This document shows positions 1 to 14,900 of a stretch of DNA of 64,000 bases, piece by piece (positions within the stretch are counted from its first letter, which is position 1; each line of letters begins with the position of its first letter). The stretch spans positions 5,597,614-5,661,613 of the forward strand of contig NC_092249.1 of NCBI RefSeq assembly GCF_036320965.1, given 5' to 3'. Under the pieces are notes generated by a model. That model saw only the letters and a list, made by a program, of their open reading frames with translations. It was not told where the DNA came from and made no database searches. The position numbers were made by a program, and so were the translations under genes. The stretch comes from Panulirus ornatus (Eukaryota; Arthropoda; Malacostraca; Decapoda; Palinuridae).

Positions 1-2442
1 ATGCCAAAAGTCAAGAAGATTTTGATGTACTCACCAGGTTGCCGTTATTCCCATCCTTAGAATATCAGATTAATAATAATTTTGTCTAAGCACTGATAAA
101 CTCCATGAGAAAGGAGATTAAAAGTACTTTTCACATGGAGAATGAGTGGACGCAGAGGGGCTTATCTTAAAAAGATACAAAGATCACTACATTCTAGTCC
201 TGCATCAAGTTGAATCTCTTTATGCATCAAGCTAAATCTCTATATATGTACTAAGTAGGGAAGTCATAAAACTCTAGCTACAAACCTGCCTTTCAAAACT
301 TTTTCTGAAATCACAACTTCCAATCTCATCCCTTGTTGAAATTACTTAAATTACAGCAACATCATCTGCCTATCATACTTTACATTACAACTCTCATTCC
401 TGCCATTTGCCTACTCTGTATTCTTCTGATTCTTTTAAGACTAACAGCACTTGTGTGTGTCATGTTTGAGACTCTTAAGAATGGCATTGGCTGGAAAAAT
501 AAACAGCAAATAATAACATTTCAAGATGAGCAATTATACAGCTTTAAATCATATTTGTCCAAAAACTCCATACTATGCATCCATGACCTTGGTTCCCACT
601 GAGAATCAAACCTCACAACTCATCCCAGTTTTTTGTTTCTTTCCTTCTATTCAGCTGGTGACAATGTTGGCTTAGTGATATTTGTCACCTGCTTGTAAAC
701 AAGTTAAGTAAACTCTAACAAAGATTTAATTAAGTGTCTGATGGCCTCTGTGTTGAAATTACTGATGTACACGAAGATAATAAACTGGAAGAAAAACATT
801 GGCCAATGACAAACATAATATTAAAGTTTGATATTCATTTTGTCTTCACTCCCATTACCCAAAAGAACCTTCACACTTCAGATGGATTATAAAAGCAAAT
901 TTATCACTATTTTTATATCTAGGTTCAGTTTCTTCCTAAGTCTCTGGTGATTGCCATTTTTTGCCTGCATTACTCATGACTGTTGAGAAGGTACCTGTGC
1001 ACTTCTAAACGCCAAACTGATGATAGTCATAAAAGCTGCTGTCTTCCAGGAGTCATCATAATCCAATTTCTATTCTTTCCCTGTGCCTTTGAGAAGGAAG
1101 TAAGTTGGTATTTGGTCAAGTATCTCACATTCGGTCACATATCTTACATTCCTAATTTTGTATCATTTACGCTGGCTTCTTTAAACCTTAAATCTTCCTC
1201 TTAGTGCTGAAAGTGTGGTAAACACCTTCTTGTGTTAATGTGCTACTTCATTTCTTATTATATCATGATCTTTCTAGGGCTTGACACATAGAGAAAATCA
1301 AGCCAAGGCTATTATCTGCTCTGGAACTGTTTTGTTGTTATTTTTAATCTGCCTGTCCTTCTTTTGATTGCAATTTCTCATTTTCTTCCGGTGTGGCTCT
1401 GAATGCATAATTTCATCATGAGACTTTTGTTTATCTGATGTTGCTTACAAAGTTCCCACCTAATCATGAAACAGCATGCCAGAAAGTTTTTGGTTCTGTG
1501 GGCTGATTATAAAACCCTCCCATCTGCAGACTGACATGAATTACCTTTAAAGTTGTCTGTTAGTCTTAAAAGGAGAGACTGGTCAGTTAAAATTCTTAAT
1601 TAATACACCTTAATAGGCATCAGAGATGTAGAGATATAGACCTTAAAGTTCAAATCTAAGCACTAACCTTTCCTACTCTCACCAAAACATTAAGCTTTTA
1701 TACCTAAGCTTTATTTGCATGAGGTGAAGATTCATACTGACAGCTGATATTATGGTCCCCCATCTCTTTATCACTATCATGGGTAGTGGTAATAACAAGG
1801 CACATGTTAAGTTTGACTATGAGGGTCATGAACTGATGCTCAAATATGAAATAGGTTGTCATGAAATGTAGTTACTTGGTTCAAGCTGTTCTTACTCAAC
1901 ACATTGACCTAGCAACTGCTATCTATGTGTTTTCAAACAAAATGAGTATGTTCATTGACTTTTACATTAAATCCTGAAATGCTTTTAAATAAAAACATAC
2001 TGCAATACTACAATTTTCACCAAAAAACATAATTTCATACAATTTTCATCATTAGTCGATAAAATCCTGCTTTATCCCATACTGTTACATTCAAGTGTGA
2101 TTCAGCCTACTTTTGTACTGCTTCACCACCTTTGCAGTTACATGACCTTACTGTTTCACTATCTATCCCTATTTCACATCAGAAAGCCTGAATGATTCAC
2201 TCTGGTCATTTGATATAGAATGTTTATTGCACTTTCATATCACATACACAAATACCTGTGTCTCACTTTTTTCCATCTTTCACCTACAGCTATCTTAATT
2301 TCTTCCAACAAAATTCTGATCAAATTTAAATATTATATCTACTTCACATCTCATCCAACAGCTTCTTAATTATCATCACTCTTATTTGTTTACAATTAAA
2401 ATCATGATTAACTTAAGTGGTTAAATATCAAGTGTGTACAAC
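1..2442. other. unc80 intron, nothing recognised
   Basis: This AT-rich sequence lies downstream, in gene orientation, of the last exon in view. I looked for the next conserved UNC80 block, a basic Ser/Arg-rich stretch in vertebrates, on the minus strand and did not find it. The short ORFs here have no recognisable product. Confidence 0.6.
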
Positions 2443-2556
2443 ACAAAATGAACGTCCAGATATTTCCTTTCATGCACAAGACAAAATGAGCGTCAAGATA
2501 TTTCCTCTCTATCATAAGACAATATGAATGTCCAGATATTTCCTTTCATGCATAAT
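2443..2556. repeat. 38-bp tandem repeat, three copies
   Basis: Three diverged copies begin near 2443, 2481 and 2519. Each has the form acaaaatgaacgtccagata followed by tttcctttcatgc. This is an intronic minisatellite with no coding role seen. Confidence 0.75.
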
Positions 2557-2818
2557 TTGGATTTGTGTCAATGAAATTATTACATGCAAATATATCTGAC
2601 AACATGCTAAGAAGATCCACTACAACAAATCATAGAAATGTCCTTGATTTATTCCACTCCCTGTTAGTAACATGCACACAACCAAGACAGTGTTTTAATT
2701 ATGTGTGTAACTACCCAGTGAAAACCCTACACCCACAAATGAAAATTCAGGACAAAACAGTGAAGATGCAACAGTATCTACAGTTAAGAGAGGCAGATGG
2801 TGAACATGTGATTCAAAC

Positions 2819-2910
2819 CTGTACCGTGACTGTGGTATTGGAGCTGCCAAGGCTTACATTGTCAGGATCATGCACGGCGAAGCTGATCTTGCGCTCCCCC
2901 GTAAACCCAG
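2819..2910 (-). CDS. unc80: unc80 exon 22 of those seen
   Basis: Exon of 92 nt, entering with 2 bases of a split codon and ending in phase 0. The acceptor is ccaacag and the donor is gtttga. It encodes about residues 1145-1175 of the partial product. GERKISFAVHDPDN aligns with the vertebrate segment containing ERKISFA, just before the Ser/Arg-rich linker. It is the most C-terminal exon in the window. The plus-strand ORF over it (2565-2936) is its shadow. Confidence 0.88.
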
Positions 2911-5900
2911 CTGTTGGAAGTAGAATTTACTTGTAGCTTTCATTTCAGTTTTATGGCTATCAAAAGATCACAGGATAGTCATAGGGTTCTCATAAACATA
3001 CATAAGGAAAAAATTACTTTAATTAAAAGATATAACACTAGGGTAGGAAGATAAACTATCCAGGTCTTCCACTGGTGACACACAAACTACAAGATAGGCC
3101 ATTTTACTTTTCAGTATCTGTATCAAAGTATCTTACAAAGTAGCAATGAAAATATCTAATGTAGCAGCAATTAATGAATGCAAGTCTTCCAAACATAACA
3201 AGGAAAAAATTTAACAAATTTGAACTATAAAAGGAAATCTTATCACACCTGGATGGGTTTCACCAATGCTCTGTAAGCTCTGTGCAGAAGGGTGGGAATA
3301 CCCCATTGAGGAGAGAGCCATGGACCATCGCCGGTTAGGGTCCCTTCCAATTCCCAGCCCACCACAGGGTGGACCCCAAGCTGATGGTCGTTCACCACGA
3401 ACAGACATCCTAAAAACAATCTAATATATATCCACCACCATCACGCACTTATTGAAATATGTACAAAAAATCCTACAAGATCCAAGTTACAATTCATGAG
3501 TGAAGTTCTTCAATGCATCTCTTTCTTTACAGGCCAATCAGAGCAATAAAAACATACCAAAGCACTGATGTATGGCATCAAGCATGACGAAATTCAAGAA
3601 AATCTTGAAAACATACATAATGATATAAAAACAACAAAACATTATCCAGCATAATTTCTAAAATATGTGTACATTTGAATGGAGAAAAATGGGAGTGGAC
3701 TTGGCAGTGAATGGAATCACAGAAGTGGAAATGAGTCACAGGGTGGGGGAAGAGGTGAAGGTTCTGGGAGCTATGAGGAATGTGTGGAAAGAGAACATTA
3801 TCTCAGAAAGCAAAAATGGGTATTGTTGAGGGAATAGTAGTTCTAAATATACTATATGGATGCAAGGCATGGGCTACAGATAGGGTTGAGCAGAGGAGAG
3901 TAGATGTGTTGGAAATGAAATATCTGAGGTCAATATGTGGGGTGAGGTGGTTTGATCAAGTAAGTAATGAGAGGGTAAGAGAGATGTATTGTACTAAAAA
4001 GAGAAATAATACTGCCCACATATTCCCTGCATGTTGCAGAAGGTGACTGAAAGGGGTGTGAGCAGGAGATAGAAATCCTCCCCTCCAGTTTTACTTTTCC
4101 AAAAAAAAAGAATAGAGAAAGGGGCCATGTGAGGATTTTTCTCCTCTATGGTTCAGTCATCTGTTCTTGATGCTGCCTCTCTAATGCAAGAAATGGCAAA
4201 TATGCATGAAAAAATATATAGGTATATCCCTGGGGATAGGGGAGAAAGAATACTTCTCATGTATTCCCTGCATGTTGTAAAAGGCAACTAATTGGGGAGG
4301 GAACAGGGGGCTGGAAATCCTCCCCTCTCGTTTTCCAAAAGAAGGACCAGAGAAGGGGGCCAATTGAGGATATTACTTCAAAGGCTCAGTCCTCTGTTCT
4401 TAATGCTACCTCACTAATGCAGGAGATGGCAAATAGCATGAAAAAAAAAAAATCAAAGGCATGCCTTTCCCAACTTAACGAGATAGAATTAGGATGTAAG
4501 CCTTTGTGGACAAAAAAAAATTGATTTTGCTCCTCACTCTGTTATTACTTTTACAAAATGATAATATTAGAGGGAAGAGTTTCCAGTTCCTCACTACCAT
4601 CCCTTTTGCATGCCTTCTACAATATGCATGTGATTTGTGGGTAATATTCTTACTATCCTATCCCATAGATAATATAACAAATTGCCACTGCAATGCACCA
4701 TTACTATTCTAATGGCTGCGAATACATGGTGCCAATAGCTGTGAAATGTAGTCATTACCTGAGAGAATATTTTTTTGGCATGTAAGTGGCTGATGTTAGT
4801 AAATTTGGGTTTTGGGTTTTGGGTTTTTTTGAAGTTTAAGGATGCTAAGTTGTCAAGCAGTTGGGGCACAGTTACGGACACAAAATTTTCTGTAGTATTG
4901 ATAAAACACATTGTATGTATGCTGCATTCGAATTTGTTGTTGATGTTGCTGCTGTGAAAAACAGTGTTTGTTCGTGGTTTTTTAATCATATTTACAGGTA
5001 ATCTTGACATTTATGTTATCCACAGTCTAAATGAATCTTGTGTATGTGTAAAACAGTGTACTACCCAGGATAAGACCAAGTGATGCTGAAGCCTTGCACC
5101 ACTGGTGTGTGTGAAATCTGATGCACACTTCATATCTAAGCTTCAGAGTGCAAATGTTTAGTTCAATCATATATAGGAGAAAAACTATTCTATGTGGAAC
5201 ATGGTACATTTTTTCTATTGCACTGAATCCATTAAATCCCATAATCAAAATTCACCAAGCAATACAATACATAAAAATTCTCCAGGGAAAAAAAAGGTTC
5301 TGTAACTACCTTGTGGACTTAGGCAAGGTTGTGTAAGTCTCCCGCAGAAAAGCAGTGATCTCCAGCAACACTTGCACTGCCACCAGTTTGAGGGCCATTG
5401 GACAATCAGCTCCTCCTCGATTGACACTCACTGAGGAAGACAACCACAGACAAGTTAGATTAGATTATTGAAACATCACTAAACCTGAGACATCACCATA
5501 TATTGTATGGTCATCAAGTTCTTATATAAAAGAAGCTATTTAGATCTCAAAATCACTAAAAAACTCAGTCACATGTAACAGTCAGTACTTTCTTATTACA
5601 AAATGAATAGATGCTAAAGATATCAAAATATCACAAATTATTCCATTTCTATTTACCTATCTTTTGTGGTCAAACTCAGAAACACACATAAAGGGTGTTA
5701 TATATAGCCACAGTGAACAGTTTCAGTGACCTTACTGTAAACCAACACAAACACTGACACAAAGGATCACAACTCTGGTTCAGGGCTTGGAAAATTCAGG
5801 GCTTTCTATATGAGTTTTTCCTTTTTTTATGAAGACTGGCATACTCAAGAGATGGTCATACATCCCTTATGCTGAGAAAAGTTCCCTTTATTATCTACAC

Positions 5901-8900
5901 TCAAATTCAGCTTCTGAGAATACAGTCCCAAAGATGGTAATAAAATCTTTAACCTTACAATCATTAATGTGAATTGAAGCAACGATAATCATGTGTACAG
6001 TCATAAGCAAAATCACAATGGCACTAAAATCATTCTTGGAAATTCTAAAACACTCAAACACTCACTCATAAATACTGGCATTTAAACACACCTACAATTG
6101 CAATGAAACACTCACACGGGGAACTAGAAAACATTAAGAGGCACTAAAGCATTATAATAATATAAACAAGAGTCTATGTTCATGAAAACAATCCCACTAG
6201 TAACAAGAGATATACAAGCACAAAAAAGTCTAAATGGAAGTTGTTCAACATTTATTTAGTAAGTAAACATTTCTATCAATCAATACTGATGCTATGAAGA
6301 CAAAGACATATTTTTTTTCATATCATTCACCATCTCCCGCATTAGCGAGGTAGCATTAAGAACAGAGGAATGAGCTTTAGAGGGAAATCCTCACTTGGCC
6401 CCCTTCTCTGTTCCTTCCTTTGGCGAATCAAAAATGAGAGGGGAGGAATTCCAGCCCCCCAACTCCCTTCCTTTAGTCGCCTTCTATGACACGCAGGGAA
6501 TACATGGGAAGTATTCTTTTACCCCTATCCCCAGGGATAAGACCTGGGGATAAGACATAGACAAATATTACAATATGAACAATATGAATAATAACAGTAC
6601 AAGTCAAGGATGCAGTACTTTCATCAAGGAAGTCTTCCTCTTCATCATTGGCTCTGAGAGCACGACGAGTCTCTGTGTCTGTGACAGGTGCCACTACCTC
6701 TTCCACTGTAGGTCCAGACTCTTCAAGCAATTCTTCCAAACGTGCTCCCAAAGCCTGCATGGAAATCAGTGACCCCCTTTACCATTTTGATTCATCATAT
6801 GAATGTCTATGAATATTTTCCCAGACTGGTATTTTACATTTCACAAAATTCTTATCTTCAGTCTATATTTTAGCTCTACATTCACTGATAGCTTCATCTA
6901 ATACAGTTTTAGTTTTGCATTACCTGATAACTTTATCTAATACAATGTCCTTATCATACAGTTACGTACATAACTAACATGCTGGGGACATCCTAATTCT
7001 CATCACAATATTGCTTCTGTAATAGCTACCCAAAAAACAAGTATTTCTAAATTTGCATTATGGTTTCTACAACTCTGAGGTATATGTGAAAGGATTCCAT
7101 ATTATTAGTCTATTTGGAATATGAAACTGGTCAACTAAGTTAAGAGGACTTTGAAGAGAACTGTCACACAATACAGTCTCAACTAAGATTTTACTTAAGG
7201 AAGCCCGTACAAGGTTGTTTTATAAGGTAATTATGCATGATATATGGATCCTACCTCTGCCCACTGGTAAAACATTCGTCCAGCAGCCCTCTGCATGACG
7301 TTCATTCTCCTTCCTCCTGAATGTACTGCCCGAGAGTGAGGAACTGAAGGGCGATATAATGGAAGTGACATCTTGATCCAGGCAGGCCAAGCCCCATGAT
7401 TGCAGCGATGTATAAAGTGAGCTATTTCCATTAAGAATGCAGCACGGGCAATTACTGGAGCACCAGGCTGTAAAAAGACGTACTTCTTAAGAGAAAGAGG
7501 AGTATCAGATCCTGTTTTAAAAAGCCATCCCATGAATCCATACCATATCATGAAAGATAGAAAGAATACTGTACATGAATTGAAATAAAAAAACAAAATG
7601 AACTGACCAAGTCTAATACAGCAGCAATGAGCTGTGGATCTGGGACAGAACCAGGCTGGCAGCTCTCCAGCATGAAGCTGAAGCGTAACATTCCATTCCT
7701 CACAAGGTCCACAGGCACCAGCTTCCTCTCCCTTACCAGTACTACACTTGTCTCTCGCACTCCACCTTCTTGATCAAGGCTGTTCCGTCGGCTCAGATCT
7801 GGCAAAAGGCATGGTGCACTTGAAATACAGGGGGTTCCTGACTTATGAACAGGTTCCATTCCTGACACTGTTCATAAGACAATTTGTTCATAAATCAGAA
7901 AATATAAAGGAATAAATAACATTCAAGTATATACCTGAACCTGATTGTAATAACACATCAATATTGTTTATTCAGAAGTAAACATAGTTAACAGAACATC
8001 ATATCAAGCATTATTTAATGAAAAAAGATGCAGTTCCATCGTTCATAGGTATTAGTAAGTGATTGTATGCTGGATTGGGAATTAAATACTGTTTTCGTAG
8101 CTTGTTCATAAGTATAGGTGTTCATAGGTCAGATGTTTGTAAATTGGGGACTACCTTTATGTTTTTTGAAAGCGAGTATCTCAGTCCCTTGAGGATGCTT
8201 TAATAATGTGTGTGAGTAAAGATTCACCAACACTAAGGTGAAGAGAGATATTGGCAATGGGTTGCCACCAAAATTAATATCAACAACAACACTCAATACA
8301 TATAACTATCATATACATATATCTTATCCCTGGTGATAGAGGAGAAAGAATACTTCCCACGTATTCCCTGCGTGTTATAAAAAGCAAATAAAAGAGGAGG
8401 GAGTGGAATGGTTGGAAATCCTCCCCTCCAGTTTTTACTTTTCCAAAAGAAGTAACAGGGAAGGGGGACAAGTGAGGATTTTCCCTCTTAGGCTCAGTCC
8501 TCTGTTCTTAACGCTACCTCACTAACACGGGAAATGGCAAATATGTATGAAAAAACTACAGAAATCTATATCCAACAAGTCGGAACAAAATATACTCAAA
8601 GTAAACAACAACATTAACATGATAGGATGGAAAAAAAAGGAAAGAAACAGATGGCTGGCAATAGATATCTAGCCTACATACAAGCAAAAAAATTCCAAGC
8701 CACCATGCAGATCAGTCCCCTGGGTTCCCAGTGGGTTGGTGATGACTACAAACAAGCAAGCTGCCCCAAAAGGTTAGAAGATAGTGATGAGTTGGGAAAA
8801 CTTATATCATCCTACTAGTCTGACAGCAGTAAAAGGTTCTCACTCCTGAAATATCCTAGATATCTTTGGGGACAAAATGAGATAAGGAGACAATATTTCT

Positions 8901-11900
8901 ATTATACATAACCAGAAGATTAAGAGGTGAAACTGAATTGCAAAGAAAGGGCAATTTATCCTGGCTCATCCTCCTCAAATTTCAAAATCACAATAAGGCT
9001 AGAACCCAAACCCCCCTTTTTACTGAATACATAATGGATAAGATCAAATGGGCCCCTAGTTCTGTTGAAAAACATGGTTTCCTTTTTTTTTTTTTTTCTA
9101 TACTTTGTTGCTGTCTCCAGCGTTAGCGTGGCAGCACAAGGAAATAGACAAAAGAATGGCCCAACACACCCACATACACATGTACACACATAAATGCCCA
9201 TACATGCACATTTCAATGTATACATACATACACAGACACAGACAAATACATATATACACATGCATATATTCATACATGCTGCCTTCATCCATTCCCGCCA
9301 ACACCCCGCCAAAATGGCACACCCCTCCCCCCATGTGCACGTGAGGTAGCACTAGGAAAAGACAACAAAGGCCACATTCATTCACACTCAGTCTCTAGCT
9401 GTGATTTGTAATGCAACAAAACCACAGCTCCCTTTCCACATTCAGGCCCCACAAAAGTTTCTATGGTTTACCCCAGACGCTTCACATGCCCTGGTTCAAT
9501 CCATTGACAGCACATCCACCCCAGTATACCACATCATTCTAACTCACTCTATTCCTTGCATGCCTTTCACCCTCCTGTCTGTTCAGGCCCCGATTGCTCA
9601 AAATCTTTTTCACTCCATCCTTCCACCTCCAATTTGGTCTCCCACTTCTCCTCATTCCCTCCACCTCTGACACGTATATCTTCTTTGTAAATCTTTCCTC
9701 ACTCATTCTCTCCATGTGACCAAACCATTTCAATACACCCTCTTCTGCTCTCTCGACCACACTCTTTTTATTACCACACATCTCGCTTACCCTTTCCTTA
9801 CTTACCCAATCAAACCACTTCACGCCACACGTTGTCCTCAAACATCTCATTTCCAGCACATCCACCCTCCTTTGCACAACCCTATCTATAGCCCATGCCT
9901 CACAACCATACAACATTGTTGGAACCACTATTCCTTCAAATATACCCATTTTTGCTCTCCAAGATAACGTTCTCAGCCTTCCACACATTCTTAAATGCTC
10001 CCAGAACCTTCGCCCCCTCCCCCACCATGTGACTCACTTCTGCTTCCATGGTTGCCATATCCACTCCCAGATATCTAAAACACCTCACTTCCTCCAGTTT
10101 TTCTCCATTCAAACTCACCTCCCAATTTACTTGTCTCTCAACCCTACTGAACCTAATAACCTTGCTCTTATTCATATTTACTCTCGGTTTTCTTCTTTTA
10201 CACACTTTACCAAACTCAGACACCAATTTCTGCAGTTTCTCACCCGAATCAGCCACCAGCGCTGTACCATCAGCGAACAACAACTGACTCACTTCCCAAG
10301 CTCTCTCATCCACAACAGACTGCATACTTGCCCCTTTCTCCAAAGAAACATTCTAAATGGATGAGAAAAAGCTTCTCTGCATCTGTCCTAAACCAATAAA
10401 AAACCAATATCACTGACAATTATAACACAAACTCAGCAAAACAAGTATTACCAACACATTAATTGTCAGGCAGCACAGACTCAAACGATGCCTGCAAACA
10501 TATTCCAAAAAATAAGGACACTCAAAAGTTAAGCAAAGCTATTTCAGTGTTCATGTTTATCAGAAAGACTTGTCAGTATCTCTCAGACAATGGGAAAAGC
10601 AAAAATCCTTTATAGCTTATCTATACAAGGTTATTAGGTACAGTAGGGGTGAGGGTCAAGTCAATTGGGAGGTGAGTTTGAATGGAGAAAAACTGGAGGA
10701 AGTGAAGTGTTTTAGATATCTGGGAGTGGATCTGTCAGCGGATGGAACCATGGAAGCGGAAGTGGATCATAGGGTGGGGGAGGGGGCGAAAATTTTGGGA
10801 GCCTTGAAAAATGTGTGGAAGTCGAGAACATTATCTCGGAAAGCAAAAATGGGTATGTTTGAGGGAATAGTGGTTCCAACAATGTTGTATGGTTGCGAGG
10901 CGTGGGCTATGGATAGAGATGTGCGCAGGAGGATGGATGTGCTGGAAATGAGATGTTTGAGGACAATGTGTGGTGTGAGGTGGTTTGATCGAGTAAGTAA
11001 CGTAAGGGTAAGAGAGATGTGTGGAAATAAAAAGAGCGTGGTTGAGAGAGCAGAAGAGGGTGTTTTGAAATGGTTTGGGCACATGGAGAGAATGAGTGAG
11101 GAGAGATTGACCAAGAGGATATATGTGTCGGAGGTGGAGGGAACGAGGAGAAGAGGGAGACCAAATTGGAGGTGGAAAGATGGAGTGAAAAAGATTTTGT
11201 GTGATCGGGGCCTGAACATGCAGGAGGGTGAAAGGAGGGCAAGAAATAGAGTGAATTGGAGTCATGTGGTATACAGGGGTTGACGTGCTGTCAGTGGATT
11301 GAAGCAAGGCATGTGAAGCGTCTGGGGTAAACCATGGAAAGCTGTGTAGGTATGTATATTTGCGTGTGTGGACGTGTGTATGTACATGTGTATGGGGGGG
11401 GGGGGGTTGGGCCATTTCTTTCGTCTGTTTCCTTGCGCTACCTCGCAAACGCGGGAGACAGCGACAAAGTATAAAAAAAAAAAAAAAAAAAAAAAAAAGC
11501 TTATCTATACAATTTCTTGTAAGCTTCCTCAGCAGAGGAGTAAATGAGAGAGAACTTTGTATACCTAAACATGGGACTTCAGATAATTCTAAGGAAATTC
11601 TGGCTATTTCCTGTCCAGGTACTGTATTCATATGGTTGAGCATACAAGAATCAAAACGGATTCATGTCCCTTCCTCACACTAGAGTAGAAAGCATCTCCA
11701 AGTAAGCAAAGCTGTTAATCAGGTATCAACAAGGCTCTAGATGACAGTTTAAACTGATCATATGGAAGTTTAACTTCCCTGGATGTTGCATAAAAAGACT
11801 AGGGAGAATCCTCAGGACAAAAAGTTAATCCAAGAGAGATCATTTCATTTATAAAAGGCAACATCACAGCAGCGAGGCATCCAATAAGTTTGGGAACAAG

Positions 11901-14900
11901 CCATTCCTAACACACCTCCAAACAAAACAGGTGATTCCCACTTTGATAACAGGTCATTAGAAACTCACATAAAAGCTCAATACAGTACCTAAAGCGAGTT
12001 GACAATAATGGACTCTCATTTCACTTCTAACTGATGCATGATATCCAGGCATTTGATACTAGGGCCTTTGAGGTTCACTGGAACCAATAGGATCAAAGTA
12101 TCTCTTCACTCCAACACTGATTAAAGAAATTCAGACACCAACATTTTAAAGATTCACTGGAAAGCTCAACCCTGGATCCCACTCCATAAGATAGCAAAGT
12201 ACATTCTTATTCACCATTTCCCTATGATAGGTCTAGATAAAGTATCTTGAGCTCCATATCTCTGGGATTTCTCCAAGTAATATGCAGATAAGACATTGGA
12301 TGGATTAGCAATGAACCTCTCTAAACATAACAGAACTTCCACCTCTAGACAATAACAATCAATCTAAAAAACAATTCAAGGTTTTGTGGCCTCACATGAA
12401 GAGCTAGTTGCAACCAACATGTGACTTTAATTCTATTTTCATCTACAGCATAAGAACAGTGCTACAAATACTATAGCTTTCAACAAGAGTGCTTTATAGA
12501 CACCTACGGCACTAGGTTTTGATGCAGACCTATACCACCCCATCATAACAAACCTTCCAAAATCCATTTTTATGTATAGACAAAGATGCCAATATTTGCT
12601 ATCATCACCTACTGACTATCATGAACTGGCACACTCCAAGGTATGATGCTTTGTTGCATAGCTATCATAATAAAAGGACCAGATCAATACAAATCACAGA
12701 TATCACACAATCTGGCCCAAAGATATAACATGCATCATTGCATAAAAGCATTATAACTAATATGAAAACATTCAAAAAGAACACAGGCCAAAAATTTTCC
12801 AATTTCATACCATAAGTAATGTCTAGCTGAACATTTACCTGGAGTCTCATCACAGCTGTAGTCCTTTTTCTTGCTCTTCCCGAAGCTAATCCATCCAAAC
12901 TGGTCTTCCATTCTACGGCGTGCCTGCGTCAGCTTATTTTTCTTTATGCTCAAACGTCTGCAAGCACAAAGCAGTGTTATAACTAACCTAAACATCAGTG
13001 ATCAAAGGCTTAGTAGTGATTAAACACATGTTTAGATAGGGTAACTGGGAACACAGAGCAAGTGTAATTTATCTTTTACTTACTCTTCCTGCCTTGTGAG
13101 GTAGCATCAGAACTAAGCCTTCTAGAAAAAAATTCTTGCTTCACTTCTTCTATTCTAACTTTTCCTCTTTTTGTTATAACTAACTGCCTCTGCTGCCTAG
13201 ATGAGGAAGTGTCAGGAACAAACAAACAACGGCCTCATTCACAAATATTCCCTTTCTACCTGTCACTTAAACCAAAAGCAAGGCCTGATATCCACAAAGT
13301 ATTCCATGGTTTACCTACTTTTATAAAAAGATGAACATGAGGAGAAGACTTCCAAGTTTTTGCTCCTTTCGTAGTTACCTTCTACAACATACAGGAGGTA
13401 TGTGGGTACCATCCTTAACCCCTCATCTCAAGGTCCTAACAAGTTCTTTTCTGGTCCACTGTCAGGATCTGGGAAACCCACCATTCTGACACTTTTGCCA
13501 TGACCAACCTTACAATAAAAATTAATGAACCACACCAAAAGTGACACCTGTTGTCTTAGCTAATTGTCTGATAGATGCAAGTCTGTCTTTCATCACTTCA
13601 TGTACCTGGTCGACCATTCTGGCGGTGCTACCTCAACAAGATGATCTGGTTTGTATTCATCTTCAGTTCTCATTTCACTGTGCTTAAATTCAACTACCCA
13701 ATTATCTATCAGAGTATAAGAAGAACTCTTTTACAGCTGCAATTATATCCATATTCAAATGACACTGAGGTAAAATTTGAGAGCAATTTACTGCTATAGT
13801 TATCCTTCTCTAAGCAAGTTTCTAAATCTGCCTGCTATTTATAACTTAATAAACAACTTTTATAATATCAATTCAAAAACATGGAAGTACATGTATGACT
13901 CACCCAGCCCCTGGTTTAGTGATGAGCCTTGGACGAGTTAGCCCACCAGACAGACCATGGGAAACACTATGGGTTGCTGTGTGGGACAAGCGATGAGCAA
14001 GAGCTGGGGGTATCTCCACAGGTTCACCAAGATATGGGCCAATGCCTAGATCCCCCTCCATACTTCGACCACGAAACCAACTCACTGATAATAAAGGTGG
14101 AAAAGCCTGAATAAGAATTCAATTCAATACTGAAACCTTATGAAACTGCTTCAGGGGCATAATCTCCTAACATTAATACCAACAAAAGGTGATGGATATC
14201 TAAAAACACTTATTTAAAGGATCTATAACTTTCATGTCTACTCTTGATCATCCTTGTTTTCATCCAAGTGAGGAATATCCAAGAAATTTCCCTTATCTTT
14301 CAAGAAAAAGAATGTCTCAGTGCTGCAGGAGTTCCAAAGGAATTTGCTCTAATCATTTCATTTCATGTCCTGTTCCCCACCAAGTGTTGAAAAGGTTCAC
14401 CATGAAACATACCATTGGGATACAGGAGAATGTATAAAATTGTTGGAACTTAAAATACACAACTCACCAATCTTAGAAACCCTTCTTCCTTTGGGATGGG
14501 CATTGGGTGCGAGATGATCATGCTCTGAGAGTTGAGGGCCCATCATCTGAAGGTGGCGACTGCGTACTGTTGATACAGGACTCTGCCCACCTGGTGAGTC
14601 CTGGTAACAATGGAAAAATTTTCTTAAAAACATACATTCAGAGCAGCAAACTTTTATATCTTAATGAAATATTATGACTACAAACTAGCACCTTCAGAAG
14701 CTGATTTTCATATTTCTTCAGAAGACAGCTACTAGATGTCTGTGATTATACATGATGTGAAATCTTAGCTTTCCTTGCTAAGTTGTAAAAACCAAGTGCG
14801 TAAGAAAAGGATATCTTATGTAGTATAGTTGGGATTAAAAGAAAAGGTAAAGAATAATAATGTGAAAGGAGTTTGTGTTGTAAAGAAACACAGACAGATT

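Noticed and set aside
2565..2936. Plus-strand ORF of 123 codons
   Set aside because: It overlaps unc80 exon 22 on the other strand. It has no family resemblance, and the minus-strand reading is conserved.
6473..6760. 95-codon minus ORF taken as a gene
   Set aside because: It is exon 19 plus read-through into the intron and a mobile element. Its ATG is upstream of the splice acceptor.
9098..9385. Cys/Tyr/Val-rich ORFs near 9.1-9.4, 56.2-56.4 and 59.0-59.3 kb
   Set aside because: They come from the CA/TA-rich 3' UTR of the long LINE form, not from genes.
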